The notes: generated from the letters alone by a model not told the origin. A stretch of 64,000 nucleotides of DNA from Nocardia anaemiae NBRC 100462 (GCF_001612725.1 NZ_BDAZ01000025.1:124001-188000); one strand, 5' to 3'; positions 25,013 through 34,421 are shown, counted from the stretch's first letter. A program made the numbers and translations.

Positions 25013-26689
25013 TCACAGTGTGGACACGAGTTCGCGCAGCACCGGCAGGCTGACCGAGCCGGAGCCGAGCACCACATCGTGGAATGCCTTGATGTCGAAG
25101 GCGGCGCCGAGTCGTTCGGCCGCCTGCCGACGTTGCCGACGAATCTCGAGCTGACCGACCTTATAGGCCACGGCCTGACCGGGAATCGCGATATAGCGGT
25201 CGATCTCGACCTCGATCTCGGCCAGCCCGACCGGCGCATTGGCCACCATGAAGTCGATGGCCTGCTGGCGACTCCAGCCCTTGGCATGGATTCCGGTATC
25301 GACGACGAGTCGGCACGAGCGCCAGGAATCGGCGGCCAGCATGCCGATGCGCGCCAAATCGTCGTCGTACAAACCCATTTCGTCGGCAAGGCGTTCGGTA
25401 TAGAGCGCCCACCCCTCGACAAAGGCGGTATTCGCGAACGACTGCCGTTGGAAGCGCGGCAGCTGATCGAGTTCATTGGCGATGGTGAGCTGCAGATGAT
25501 GTCCAGGAATCGCCTCGTGGTAGGCCACCGCCGCCGTTTCGTAGCGGCTGCGGCCGGTGGGTTCGTGCTGGTTGACGAAGTAGGTGCCCGGCCGGGAGCC
25601 GTCCGCGGCGGGCGGGAAGTAGTACGCCGCGGGCGCATCCGCGGCCAGGAAGTCCGGCACGGGGGCGATATCGCAGGTTTCCTTGGGCAGGCGGCCGAAC
25701 CAGTTGCCCATCTCCGCGACCGCCGCACCGAGCGCGCGTTGCGCATCGGTCATGATCTCCTCGCCACCGACGTATCGCAGCTCGGGATCCTGGCGCAGGC
25801 GGGTGAAGATTTCGGTGCTATCGCTGGTGCCGAACAATCGGGTGCCGATCGCGGCGTATTCCGCACGCAGCAGCGCCAATTCGGAAAGGCCGAGTTCGTG
25901 GATCTCGTCCGCGCCGAGATCGGGCAGGGTGGTGTGGCGGCGCAGCTGCCGCCGGTAGATGTCCTCGCCGTCGGCACCGAGCCAGCACAGGCCGCATTTG
26001 TCGTCGGGACGGGCGGCGGGCAGCAATTCGTCGGCCAGGACGTCCCGATAGCGCTGGAAGGCAGGGCGAATCACCGCACGCGCGACCTCGGTGAGTTCGG
26101 CGCGCCATGCGGCCGCACCATCCCAGTCCGCCGGTCCGGCGAAAGTGGTGAACGGATCGGTGGCGATATCGGAGGCCAGGTAGCCGTCGAGTTGGTTGAG
26201 TGAGCGTTCGATGGTGATGCGCGCGGGTGCGCGGCCCGCCGCCAAACCGTTGCGGAACTGCTGGACCGCCTGGTCGAGCAGGGTGTCGAACTGACGATGG
26301 CGTTGCACCAGGGCAAGCGCGTGTTCGGGCTCCGGCGCCTTGATCTGGGGCGCCATCATCAGCAATCTGGCGTGCACGCCGTCCATCTGATCCGAGGTCA
26401 GTTCGGTCGGCCGCCACGCCAGATTGTCGATGGCCGAATCCAATTCGGTGCGCAGCAGGCTGCGGGTGACCCGGTCGGTTCCGTTCAGTTTCTCGGCGTC
26501 GAGACCGTCGAGCTGATCGCGCAACTCGCGCAGGGTCGCCAGCAGCCGCCGCTCGGCCTCGGGCGAGAGATCCTCCACGCGGTCATCGAAGCGGTGGTCA
26601 CCAAGCAGGGTGGCCATGCTCGGCGCGGCCGCCAACACACTGTCCCAGTAGCGGTCGGCCAGATTCGTCAGTTCGTCGTGCCCGTCCAC
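25013..26689 (-). CDS. DUF885 family putative zinc carboxypeptidase
   Basis: A 558-residue DUF885 protein, related in fold to M32-like metallocarboxypeptidases. The zinc motif HEAIPGHHLQ is at about residues 391-400 and the third-ligand region FVEGWALYTERLADEMG follows, both intact. No signal peptide is present, so it is probably cytoplasmic. It stands alone, with 83 bases to the next gene downstream and a double hairpin upstream that ends the liv operon. Cleavage of short peptides is inferred from distant relatives. Confidence 0.88.
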   Translation of the reverse strand: MDGHDELTNLADRYWDSVLAAAPSMATLLGDHRFDDRVEDLSPEAERRLLATLRELRDQLDGLDAEKLNGTDRVTRSLLRTELDSAIDNLAWRPTELTSDQMDGVHARLLMMAPQIKAPEPEHALALVQRHRQFDTLLDQAVQQFRNGLAAGRAPARITIERSLNQLDGYLASDIATDPFTTFAGPADWDGAAAWRAELTEVARAVIRPAFQRYRDVLADELLPAARPDDKCGLCWLGADGEDIYRRQLRRHTTLPDLGADEIHELGLSELALLRAEYAAIGTRLFGTSDSTEIFTRLRQDPELRYVGGEEIMTDAQRALGAAVAEMGNWFGRLPKETCDIAPVPDFLAADAPAAYYFPPAADGSRPGTYFVNQHEPTGRSRYETAAVAYHEAIPGHHLQLTIANELDQLPRFQRQSFANTAFVEGWALYTERLADEMGLYDDDLARIGMLAADSWRSCRLVVDTGIHAKGWSRQQAIDFMVANAPVGLAEIEVEIDRYIAIPGQAVAYKVGQLEIRRQRRQAAERLGAAFDIKAFHDVVLGSGSVSLPVLRELVSTL

Positions 26690-26714
26690 AGCGCCATTCC
26701 TCTAGTAGGGGTCA

Positions 26715-26784
26715 TTGGGCGCGCCAGCGCCCAACGCGGGCCGGCGTCCGTGGCCGCCATCTTGCCTCGAGGCGACCACGGACG
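26715..26784 (-). terminator. double hairpin ending the branched-chain amino acid operon
   Basis: Two hairpins lie in the gap after the fused ATPase gene. GTCCGTGG-C-CGCC pairs with GGCG-A-CCACGGAC (26746-26783), 10 bases past the stop. TTGGGCGC with loop GCCA pairs at 26715-26734. Together they separate the liv operon from the DUF885 gene. Confidence 0.78.
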
Positions 26785-26793
26785 GTCCGACTT

Positions 26794-28587
26794 CTAACCC
26801 ACGCCCAGGTAGGCGGATTTCACCGCGGGGTCGGTGAGCAGATCCCCGCCGATACCGCTCTTGGTGACCTCACCGGTCTCCAGGATGTAGGCGCGGTCGC
26901 TGCGGGTCAGCGCCTGCTGGGCATTCTGCTCGACCAACAGCACCGTGGTGCCCTGCTGGTTGATCTCGCTGATGATCCGGAAGATCTGCTGAATCACCAT
27001 GGGCGCCAAGCCCATCGACGGTTCATCGAGCAGCAGCAGGCGCGGACGGGCCATGAGCGAGCGGCCGATGGCGAGCATCTGCTGCTCACCGCCGGACAGC
27101 GTGCCACCGACCTGCTTGCGTCGCTCGGACAGCCGCGGGAAGAGCTCGAAGACCCACTCCAGTGTCTGCCTGTATTCCGCCTTCTGCTTGAAAGCCCTTC
27201 CGTAGCAACCCATATCGAGGTTTTCCTGGACCGTCATGCCGGGGAAGACACCTCGACCCTCCGGCGCCTGGATCAACCCGTGCGTCACTCGCTCGTGCGC
27301 TTTCATCTGGGTGATGTCGCGGCCCTCGAACCTGATTTTGCCGCGGGTCAGCGGCAGCAGGCCGGACAGCGCGCGCATGGTGGTGGTCTTACCCGCGCCA
27401 TTGGCACCGAGCAGGGTCACCAGCTCACCCTCGGCGACCCGGAGCGAAACACCGTGCAGCGCTTGGATTCTGCCGTAGTTGACGACCATATCGTCGACCT
27501 CGAGCAGCGGCGGTGCTTCGCTGAAGTCGCGCGGCTGCGGCTTGCGATGCTCGCCGACGGCCGGAGTCGGTTCGTCGGCGGGCGGTTCCGGCTCGACCAC
27601 TTCGGTTACGGCGGTGGCCTTTTCGGCCGCCGCGGCCTCGGCATCGGGCACACCCAGATACGCGGCGATCACATCCGGGTTGTCGCGGATCTCCCCGGGT
27701 AGCCCATCGGCGATCTTGCGACCGAACTCCAGTACCACGATCCGGTCCGTGACCCCCATGACCAGGCGCATGTCGTGCTCGATCAGCAGCACGGTGAACC
27801 CGTCATCGCGGATCTTGCGGATCAGATCCATCAGCGCCGACTTCTCGCTCGGATTGAACCCGGCGGCGGGTTCGTCCAGGCAGAGCAGTTTCGGCTCGGT
27901 GGCCAGCGCGCGGGCGATCTCCAATCGGCGCTGATCGCCATAGGAGAGATTGCGCGCCTTCTCCACCGCACGCGGTGCGATGCCGACGAATTCGAGCAGG
28001 GCCATGCCGCGCTCGATCGCATCCTTCTCCTCGCTGCGGTGCCGCGGGGTGCGGAAGATGGCGCCAGGCACCGAGGTCTTATGCCTGGCGTCGGTGCCGA
28101 CCACCACATTCTCCAGCGCGGTCATCTCGCCGAAGAGCCGCACATTCTGGAAGGTACGGGCGATACCGAGCCGGGTGATCTCGTTGCGCTTGGTCTTCGT
28201 CAGCGGTTTGCCGTCGAAATACACCAGACCCGAGGCCGGTTTGTAGACACCGGTAATGGCGTTGAAGCAGGTCGTCTTGCCCGCGCCATTCGGCCCGATC
28301 AGTCCGAGGATTTCACCGCGGCGGATCTCGAAGCTGACCTTGTCCAATGCGGTCAGACCGCCGAACTGCACCGTGAGCTCATCGGTGCGCAGCAGCGGCG
28401 CACCCACCGCGGTCTCGATATCACGGTGCGGGGCAACCACATCCGCGACGACCTCGGCATCGGCGAGCACCGGGATCACGGCGGTGACATCGACCTCGCC
28501 CGCACTCTCGACCTCGGGCGGCGCCGCATAACCTGCCGCCATATCCTCGTTGTCGAACAGCGCGTCACCCGCGCCAGGCCCGGTCAT
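26794..28587 (-). CDS. fused LivG-LivF branched-chain amino acid ABC ATPase
   Basis: Two complete ABC ATPases in one 597-residue chain. The first (about residues 65-315) is LivG-like: Walker A GPNGAGKTT at 98-106, Walker B LLCLDEPAAGFNP, and the LivG-type DRIVVLEFGRKIADG. A roughly 45-residue linker rich in Ala, Glu and Pro follows. The second (about 360-597) is LivF-like: Walker A GANGAGKTT near 394, signature LSGGEQQMLAIGRSLM and Walker B LLLLDEPSMGLAP. The usual system has two separate genes. The first 65 residues are acidic and have no known domain. The start overlaps the livM stop by 4 bases, so the ATPases are translated with the permeases and energise them from the cytoplasm. Confidence 0.94.
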   Translation of the reverse strand: MTGPGAGDALFDNEDMAAGYAAPPEVESAGEVDVTAVIPVLADAEVVADVVAPHRDIETAVGAPLLRTDELTVQFGGLTALDKVSFEIRRGEILGLIGPNGAGKTTCFNAITGVYKPASGLVYFDGKPLTKTKRNEITRLGIARTFQNVRLFGEMTALENVVVGTDARHKTSVPGAIFRTPRHRSEEKDAIERGMALLEFVGIAPRAVEKARNLSYGDQRRLEIARALATEPKLLCLDEPAAGFNPSEKSALMDLIRKIRDDGFTVLLIEHDMRLVMGVTDRIVVLEFGRKIADGLPGEIRDNPDVIAAYLGVPDAEAAAAEKATAVTEVVEPEPPADEPTPAVGEHRKPQPRDFSEAPPLLEVDDMVVNYGRIQALHGVSLRVAEGELVTLLGANGAGKTTTMRALSGLLPLTRGKIRFEGRDITQMKAHERVTHGLIQAPEGRGVFPGMTVQENLDMGCYGRAFKQKAEYRQTLEWVFELFPRLSERRKQVGGTLSGGEQQMLAIGRSLMARPRLLLLDEPSMGLAPMVIQQIFRIISEINQQGTTVLLVEQNAQQALTRSDRAYILETGEVTKSGIGGDLLTDPAVKSAYLGVG

Positions 28588-30020
28588 CGTCCCGCTCCGA
28601 TCAATTCGCGCTCACCCGGTTTGCGCACGGCCTGATAAACCTGCCTACCGAAGGTCAGTAACTTCTGCCGCACCGGGAACAGACCCTGTGGCCGCAGAAT
28701 CATCATGACCACCAAGGTAATTCCGAAGTACATGTACTTGAGGTCGCCGAGGGACTGCGCACCGCCGACGCGGAAGAGCAGCACGCTGCCGAGCAGCAAT
28801 GCACCCATGACGCCGGTGACCACCATGCCGGTAATGCAGCCGCGCCGCGGCCACGCACCCAGACTGTCGCTCTTGTATTTCCACACGAGGACCAGCCCGA
28901 CGAAGACCAGCACGTCGATGGCCAACAGGATGTATCCGGTCGACTCATTGCTCACCAATTTCACCGACTGCAGCCGCGCGGGCAGATAGGCGATGATGAA
29001 CGCGCCGAAGATGACTCCGAGCTTATTGCCCTGACCGCCGATGACGACCGCGCACAGGAACAGCATCGAATTGATGATGTTGAACCCGGTCGGATTGATG
29101 AACTGCACCTGACCGGCATAGATGGCACCGGACATGCCGCCGACCGCAGCGCCGATCAGGAAGGCCCACAGCTTGAATTTGAAGGTCGGCACGCCCATGA
29201 TCTCGGCGGCGTCCTCGTCCTCGCGAATGGCGACCCAGGCGCGGCCGACCCGGCTGCGTTCCAGATTGCCGACGATCAGCAGCACGATGATCACCAGCAC
29301 CATCGCGAACCAATACCACCAGGTGCCGTAACTGGCCCGGTCGAGCAGATTCGCGCTGTCGGCATTGCCGCTATTGCCGCCGGAGAACACACCCTCCGGC
29401 TTGCTGGCGGATTCGCCGACGTGTGGGAAGGCGACACCGGAAAGACCAAGGCTGCCATTGGTGATATCGGAGAGATTGTCGGCGAGCAGTCGGACGATCT
29501 CACCGAAGCCGAGGGTGACGATCGCCAGATAGTCACCGCGCAGCCGCAGGGTCGGGGTACCGAGAATGATGCCGGAAATGGCCGTCACCGCGACCGCGAT
29601 CGGCAGGCAGGCCATCCAGGCCCAGGTCGGATTCAGCCAGCCGCCGTCGGTCTGATTCCACGGACTGTTCGGACTGGTGAGCAGGCCGACCGTATACGCG
29701 CCGATGGCGTAGAAGCCGACATATCCGAGGTCGAGCAGCCCCGCCTGTCCGACAACGACATTCAGGCCGATGGCGATCAGTGCGTACATCGCGACCTGGG
29801 CCATGACCAGACCGAAGTTGTAGCCGGGGGTATCCAGCAGCGGCGGCGGAAACAGCGGAAGCAGTGCGAGCAGAATGAGGATCGGCACGCCGACACCCCA
29901 TTGCGCTGGGCGGCTCAGGCCGTCCCACCAGGTCCGAATCGAATCTCCGACACCATGTCTCGGCGTGGCCGCCTTGGGTGTCTCGGGTACGGAATCAGGG
30001 GTTTTGGTCGAGTCGGTCAT
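28584..30020 (-). CDS. livM: branched-chain amino acid ABC transporter permease LivM
   Basis: A 478-residue LivM-type permease with about ten membrane helices. GLNVVVGQAGLLDLGYVGFYAIGAYT and LRLRGDYLAIVTLGFGEIVRLL are diagnostic, and the EAA-like loop SRVGRAWVAIREDEDAAEIMG docks the ATPase. A cytoplasmic lead of about 35 residues and an insert of about 40 residues (GESASKPEGVFSGGNSGNAD) make it longer than the enterobacterial protein. It overlaps both livH and the ATPase gene by 4 bases. Confidence 0.95.
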   Translation of the reverse strand: MTDSTKTPDSVPETPKAATPRHGVGDSIRTWWDGLSRPAQWGVGVPILILLALLPLFPPPLLDTPGYNFGLVMAQVAMYALIAIGLNVVVGQAGLLDLGYVGFYAIGAYTVGLLTSPNSPWNQTDGGWLNPTWAWMACLPIAVAVTAISGIILGTPTLRLRGDYLAIVTLGFGEIVRLLADNLSDITNGSLGLSGVAFPHVGESASKPEGVFSGGNSGNADSANLLDRASYGTWWYWFAMVLVIIVLLIVGNLERSRVGRAWVAIREDEDAAEIMGVPTFKFKLWAFLIGAAVGGMSGAIYAGQVQFINPTGFNIINSMLFLCAVVIGGQGNKLGVIFGAFIIAYLPARLQSVKLVSNESTGYILLAIDVLVFVGLVLVWKYKSDSLGAWPRRGCITGMVVTGVMGALLLGSVLLFRVGGAQSLGDLKYMYFGITLVVMMILRPQGLFPVRQKLLTFGRQVYQAVRKPGERELIGAGR

Positions 30021-31054
30021 GCGCGGGCCCTCCCGAGACTCTCACCGAGGATGCCGGTCGGGCGCACCATCAGCACCAGCACCAGCACGACGAACGCGAC
30101 GACATCGCGCCACTCCGAACCGAGCAGCGATTGGCCGTACTGTTCGACCACGCCGAGCAGAATGCCGCCGAGCAATGCGCCGCGCAGATTGCCGATGCCG
30201 CCGAGCACTGCGGCGCTGAATGCCTTGATGCCGAGGATGAATCCGCCGGAGTAGATGATGCCCTGCGGGATCTTGATCGCGTACAGCAGCGCGGCCGCAC
30301 CGGCCAGCACACCGCCGATGAAGAAGGTCAACATGATGACCCGTTCCCGCGAAACGCCCATCAGCGTCGCGGTATCGGGGTCCTGAGCGACGGCGCGGAT
30401 GCCGCGGCCGAATTTGGTCCGGTTGATCAGTACCTCGGTCACGATCGCCAGCGCGATCGCCGCGAGCACGATCAGCAGTTTGATGTTGTCGACCTCGGCT
30501 CCGAAGAAGCTGAACTGCACGCTGGGCTCGACCAGTTTGATCGGCTGCTGCGCATTGGTGCCACCGAGTTTGGGATTGATCTTCGGCAGGATGAAGTGCA
30601 CGAATTCCTGGATCACGAACGACATGCCGATCGCGGTGATGAGGAAGCTGAGCGGTTTGGCCCCGCGTTTGCGCAATGGCCGATAGGCCACGCGCTCCAA
30701 TCCGACCGCGGCGCCACCGGATACCAGCATGCCGATGATCATCGCCAATGCGAGATAGGTGACGGTCAGGATGATGCCCTGGGTATATACATCGGGATTC
30801 GCCACGAATCCGAACAGCATGAGCCCGACCAATTGACCGAACATGCCGAGCATGAATATTTCCGAATGGGCGAAATTGATCAGCCGCAATACGCCGTAGA
30901 CCAGGGTATAGCCCACGGCGACCAAGGCATAGATTGAGCCGTAGGTCACCCCGTCGACGGTCAGTCGCCAGAAGTTATCGATCACTCCGTGGTAATTGAA
31001 GTCGATCGAACCGCCGGCGAGTTGTACTACACCGGCCAATGCCGTTGATGTCAT
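30017..31054 (-). CDS. livH: branched-chain amino acid ABC transporter permease LivH
   Basis: LivH-type permease, about 345 residues. YGSIYALVAVGYTLVYGVLRLINFAHSEIFMLG is the family signature and TKFGRGIRAVAQDPDTATLMGV the coupling loop. I start at 31054 (MTSTALAGVV); an ATG at 31075 is also possible, but the frame to 31114 would begin inside the hairpin after livK and is unlikely. It overlaps livM by 4 bases. Confidence 0.93.
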   Translation of the reverse strand: MTSTALAGVVQLAGGSIDFNYHGVIDNFWRLTVDGVTYGSIYALVAVGYTLVYGVLRLINFAHSEIFMLGMFGQLVGLMLFGFVANPDVYTQGIILTVTYLALAMIIGMLVSGGAAVGLERVAYRPLRKRGAKPLSFLITAIGMSFVIQEFVHFILPKINPKLGGTNAQQPIKLVEPSVQFSFFGAEVDNIKLLIVLAAIALAIVTEVLINRTKFGRGIRAVAQDPDTATLMGVSRERVIMLTFFIGGVLAGAAALLYAIKIPQGIIYSGGFILGIKAFSAAVLGGIGNLRGALLGGILLGVVEQYGQSLLGSEWRDVVAFVVLVLVLMVRPTGILGESLGRARA

Positions 31055-31090
31055 TCGTCTTTTGCCCTCATTCATTCGCCCATCCGACAC

Positions 31091-31134
31091 GGCGACACGT
31101 ACGGGGATTCCCACGAACCCCCGTACGTGCCGCC
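31091..31134 (-). terminator. hairpin between livK and livH (attenuating)
   Basis: A 16-pair, slightly imperfect inverted repeat (GGCGACACGTACGGGG and CCCCGTACGTGCCGCC) lies 18 bases after the livK stop. In binding-protein operons such hairpins reduce read-through to the permease genes and protect the 5' message, so that the binding protein is made in excess. Confidence 0.7.
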
Positions 31135-31151
31135 GTGCGGATTGTCTAGGG

Positions 31152-32393
31152 CTACTTGACCTCGTAGATCCAGATCAGTGCGTTGGACAGTTCACCGGTC
31201 GGGTTCCACTTGTACTGGCGCGCAAGACCGGGGCCGTCGTAGGACCGCACGAATTCCAGCAGGTCCGGACGGGTCAGCTTGCCGCCATCGATGCCCTTGG
31301 CCAAGATCGTGGTCAAATCGTAGCCCTCGACCGAGTACACGCCCGGCTCCGCGCCGTTGAGCGCCTTGTAATCCGCCGTGAACTTATCCGGCGCGGGACC
31401 ACACGGGCAGGACAGTACCGCGCCCTTGGACGAGCTACCGGCCTGGGCGACGAACTGCGGATCGTTGGTGCCGTCGGCCGAGACGAAGACCGCCTTGACG
31501 CCACCGGACTTCAACTGCTGGGCCAGCGGCGCGCCCTCGGAGTAGTAGCCGGAGTAGAAGACGGCGTCCGGCGCGGCACTGGCAATCTTGGTGACCGTGG
31601 CGGAGAAGTCCTTGTCACCCTTCTTGATGGCGGCATTGCAGGATGCGTCGTTGGCCGAGCCGAGGCCCTCGATAATCGTCTTGGCCAGACCGGTGCCGTA
31701 GTCGGTGTTGTCCTGGATGACACAGACCTTCTTGTAGCCCGCGGTGTTCACCAGGTACTTGCCGACCGAGGGACCCTGCACGCCGTCATTGGCCAGACCG
31801 CGGAAGAAGCTGGTCCAGCCGTTCTGGGTGAGCGTCTCATTGGTGGCCGAGGCGGTCGTCGAAACCAGTCCGGCGTCGCTGAGGATCTTGCCGGTTGCCT
31901 TGGTCTCACCGGAGAACGCCGGACCCACCAGGCCGATGATCGACTTGTCATTGACGATCTGCGGGATGACCTGGGTGGCCTTCTGCGGGTCGCCCTCGGT
32001 GTCGAACTGCTTGAGCTCGATCTTGCAGCCCGGGTTGGCCTTGTTGTGCTTGTCCAGCGCGAGCTTCACGCCGTCGACGATATTGATGCCGAGGGCCGCG
32101 TCCGGGCCGGTGAGCGCGCCCGCCATGGCGATCGAGGTGCCCGCCGGGCAGGTGGCCTTGCCGTCGCCCGCCGGGTCGGCGGCCGAGGCGCTGTCCGACT
32201 TCGGCACCTGCTTACCGTTGGCGTCGATCTGCATGACCGGCTGGATCTTCAGGCCGCCCGCGCCGCTGGTCCCGGAGGCGCCCGAACCACCGTCGGTCGA
32301 TTTATCGCTACACCCCGTCAGCACGAGTGCGGCGGCGGCACCGATGGCCAATGCACCCCGCATCGAACGACTGCGCCATGTCGAACTAAGCAC
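31152..32393 (-). CDS. livK: branched-chain amino acid ABC transporter binding lipoprotein
   Basis: A 413-residue periplasmic-binding-protein type I lipoprotein. The signal ends in LTGC with the lipidated Cys at 28, and a Gly/Ser-rich spacer follows. AMAGALTGPDAALGINIVDGVKLALDKHN and IIGLVGPAFSGETKATGKILSDAGL are the Leu/Ile/Val-binding-protein pattern. Three Cys pairs (for example CPAG with PGCK) may form disulfides outside. It is the first gene of the liv operon, with the promoter in the 200 bases upstream. Confidence 0.95.
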   Translation of the reverse strand: MLSSTWRSRSMRGALAIGAAAALVLTGCSDKSTDGGSGASGTSGAGGLKIQPVMQIDANGKQVPKSDSASAADPAGDGKATCPAGTSIAMAGALTGPDAALGINIVDGVKLALDKHNKANPGCKIELKQFDTEGDPQKATQVIPQIVNDKSIIGLVGPAFSGETKATGKILSDAGLVSTTASATNETLTQNGWTSFFRGLANDGVQGPSVGKYLVNTAGYKKVCVIQDNTDYGTGLAKTIIEGLGSANDASCNAAIKKGDKDFSATVTKIASAAPDAVFYSGYYSEGAPLAQQLKSGGVKAVFVSADGTNDPQFVAQAGSSSKGAVLSCPCGPAPDKFTADYKALNGAEPGVYSVEGYDLTTILAKGIDGGKLTRPDLLEFVRSYDGPGLARQYKWNPTGELSNALIWIYEVK

Positions 32394-32562
32394 GTTTCAC
32401 CTCTACGTCCTGTGCTCCCCCGGGCTCTCCTCCGAGGAGGCCGACCACGTCAGCCCGGTCAGAACATAGCGTTGGTGCGTTAGCGGCGCATCACATTCGG
32501 ATCATCCGATCGACTTCGTTTCGAATTTTTCATCGCGATCAGGTTTCCGGAAAGTAAAATTT

Positions 32563-32580
32563 CCGGCCTTGAACGGCCGG
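32563..32580 (-). terminator. hairpin after pdtaR
   Basis: On the minus strand CCGGCC pairs with GGCCGG across a 6-base loop 15 bases after the pdtaR stop, followed by AAATTTTAC. An overlapping alternative hairpin (CCGGAAA/TTTCCGG, 32547-32566) shares four bases with it. Confidence 0.55.
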
Positions 32581-32595
32581 GGCGCACGGACGGGT

Positions 32596-33213
32596 CTACT
32601 TCGGGGCCAGATTTTCCAGCACCACCTCGGCTACCGCCTTCATGGTAGTGCGGCGGTCCATCGCCGTACGTTGAATCCACTTGAATGCCTGCGGCTCCGA
32701 CAATCCCTGGGTCTGCATGAGCACGCCCTTGGCCCGCTCGACCAGTTTGCGCGTCTCGAGGCGGTCGGCCAGATTGGCGACCTCGCTCTCCAGCGCGGTG
32801 ATTTCATGGAAGCGGCTGGCCGCCAATTCGATGGCGGGCACCAGATCCGATTTCGTGAACGGCTTGACCAGATACGCCATCGCACCGGCGTCGCGCGCTC
32901 GCTCGACCAGATCGCGCTGACTGAATGCGGTCAAAATCACAACCGGCGCAACGCGTTTCGATGCGATCTCGGCGGCGGCATCGATACCGTCGCGGCGCGG
33001 CATCTTGACATCCATGATGACCAGATCCGGCCGATGCTCCACCGCCAGATCCACCGCCTGCTGGCCGTCGCCGGCCTCACCGACAACCTGATAGCCCTCT
33101 TCGGTCAGCATCTCCACCAGATCCATGCGGATGAGCGCTTCGTCTTCCGCGACGACGACCCGCTTCGCCCCGGCGTCCCGCTTCGTGCCGGCGCCCCCTG
33201 CTGTGTTGCTCAT
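32596..33213 (-). CDS. pdtaR: ANTAR-domain response regulator PdtaR
   Basis: A 205-residue response regulator, the same length as mycobacterial PdtaR (Rv1626). The receiver domain spans about residues 17-135 with acidic pocket EDE (23-25), phospho-acceptor Asp68 in VIMDVKMP, a Thr in VVILTAFSQ and Lys in LVKPFTK. The ANTAR RNA-binding domain follows (ESEVANLADRLETRKLVERAKGVLM, then AFKWIQRTAMDRRTTMKAVAEVVL). Known partners are the PdtaS histidine kinase and antitermination-type RNA targets. The ATG at 33213 has a good AGAGGGG ribosome site. No kinase gene is adjacent, as in mycobacteria. Confidence 0.96.
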   Translation of the reverse strand: MSNTAGGAGTKRDAGAKRVVVAEDEALIRMDLVEMLTEEGYQVVGEAGDGQQAVDLAVEHRPDLVIMDVKMPRRDGIDAAAEIASKRVAPVVILTAFSQRDLVERARDAGAMAYLVKPFTKSDLVPAIELAASRFHEITALESEVANLADRLETRKLVERAKGVLMQTQGLSEPQAFKWIQRTAMDRRTTMKAVAEVVLENLAPK

Positions 33214-33437
33214 AGGTAGACCCCTCTGGTTCCGATGCCGTGTCCCCGACACGCGAATGAGTGGCCGTGGTCCGGGCACCGGTCCATCGCCCCACACTGT
33301 CGCCGTCGAGTGATGTAAAGAGTACCTTTCAGTTCCGCATACAACCCATATACCCTGCGCAAACCGGGCGTCTATCACTTCGGACCCTGCCCATTCGTGA
33401 TTTTCGACAGTGACCCGCTATGCTTTCCCACCGGTGC

Positions 33438-33524
33438 GCCGATTTGGCGGAACTGGCAGACGCGACGGTCTCAAAAACCGTTGTCCGAAAGGACGTGTGG
33501 GTTCGAGTCCCACAATCGGCACCA
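33438..33524 (+). tRNA. tRNA-Leu (anticodon CAA)
   Basis: An 87-base class II tRNA. The acceptor arm GCCGATT pairs with AATCGGC, the anticodon loop CTCAAAA sits between ACGGT and ACCGT, giving anticodon CAA for UUG. The variable arm is TGTCCGAAAGGACG, the T arm GTGGGTTCGAGTCCCAC, and the CCA end is encoded. tRNA 3' ends are common integration sites, but I see no second copy of this 3' end in the window. Confidence 0.97.
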
Positions 33525-33530
33525 GATAGG

Positions 33531-33559
33531 CGGCCCGTGCTCTCGAGGAGCACGGGCCG
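33531..33559 (+). terminator. tRNA-Leu terminator
   Basis: A 12-bp perfect inverted repeat (CGGCCCGTGCTC and complement) with loop TCGAG starts 6 bases after the tRNA CCA and is followed by TTCTC. Confidence 0.87.
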
Positions 33560-33663
33560 TTCTCGCGCGAGGCCCGCTCGGGCGGCGATCGAACTACGGC
33601 GCGGACTGTCTCGTATTTCGGGCGTAGGGTTGCGTGTGGGCAGCCGGATACGGAGGTGCCTCG

Positions 33664-34176
33664 ATGCGGGTTAACAGGACCACTGTCGATCTGTCCGGGT
33701 ATCCGGATCTGGTCGTCATCTATATCGGGATGCGGGTGCGCAAGCCGCGCGGATTCCTGCGATTGCTCGGTCTCGGCCCGAAACTGTATCGGTCGCACAA
33801 GGATCGGCCGGATGGGCTGTTGTCGCACGAGGACGTGATCTGGTCGCTGTTTCCGCCGCATTGGGGAGCGCGGCAGTATTGGCGGGATCTGGATTCGCTG
33901 GAACGGTGGACACGCTCTACGCCGCATCGGGATTGGTGGCAGAGGTTCCTGCGCGACTCCGGCGGAACCGGGTTCTGGCATGAGGCCTACTTCATGCGCG
34001 GCGGTATCGATGCCATGTACGACGATATGGGGGCGAGCTCCGGACTGCCGCGGTTCGCACCGGTCGTGGCCTCGCGCGGCCGGATGTTCACGACACGGGA
34101 GCGGGTGTACGGCGAGGCGCCCGAGGTGGCACCCGTGGTCGCCGAATCCGCGTACTACCGTGGGGAGTCCGAGTAA
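33664..34176 (+). CDS. DUF4188 family protein (monooxygenase-like)
   Basis: A 170-residue protein matching the DUF4188 pattern: VVIYIGMRVRKPRGFLRLLGL, then LLSHEDVIWSLFPPHWGARQYWRDLDSLERWTR, GFWHEAYFMRGGIDAMYDDM, and a final LPRFAPVVASRGRMFTTRERV. The family is thought to adopt a ferredoxin-like fold near antibiotic-biosynthesis monooxygenases and some phenylacetaldoxime dehydratases, but no function is established. The ATG at 33664 has GGAGG eight bases upstream; the longer frame from 33634 lacks one. It is a single gene. Confidence 0.78.
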   Translation: MRVNRTTVDLSGYPDLVVIYIGMRVRKPRGFLRLLGLGPKLYRSHKDRPDGLLSHEDVIWSLFPPHWGARQYWRDLDSLERWTRSTPHRDWWQRFLRDSGGTGFWHEAYFMRGGIDAMYDDMGASSGLPRFAPVVASRGRMFTTRERVYGEAPEVAPVVAESAYYRGESE

Positions 34177-34421
34177 ATCCGATCCCCAACCGTGGCAATA
34201 CTCGGCATGGTCGAAACCGCTCGCGCCGGGTACCTTCAGCACGACGCCCAGACCTCGATTACCGATCGACCGCCTAGCGGCAACACGTATCGAGCGTTTC
34301 TCCGAATACCGGGGCGTACTTCGTGTACGGCACTTGACCAGCAGATGAATATGTATTTCGCGGGCTGTGATTCGATGCCGATGGCCTTCTGGTCGGTCCG
34401 TGCGCGGCCTACCGTGTCCGC

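Noticed and set aside
32547..32580. Tandem six-base loops as an ANTAR-target RNA near pdtaR
   Set aside because: The loops do not have the A1/G4 pattern of ANTAR hexaloops on either strand, and the stems overlap rather than stand in series.
33438..33524. tRNA-Leu as the attachment site of the element
   Set aside because: No second copy of the 3' end is visible in the window, and 14 kb with chromosomal-type genes separate it from the integrase. It remains possible if a copy lies beyond the right edge.
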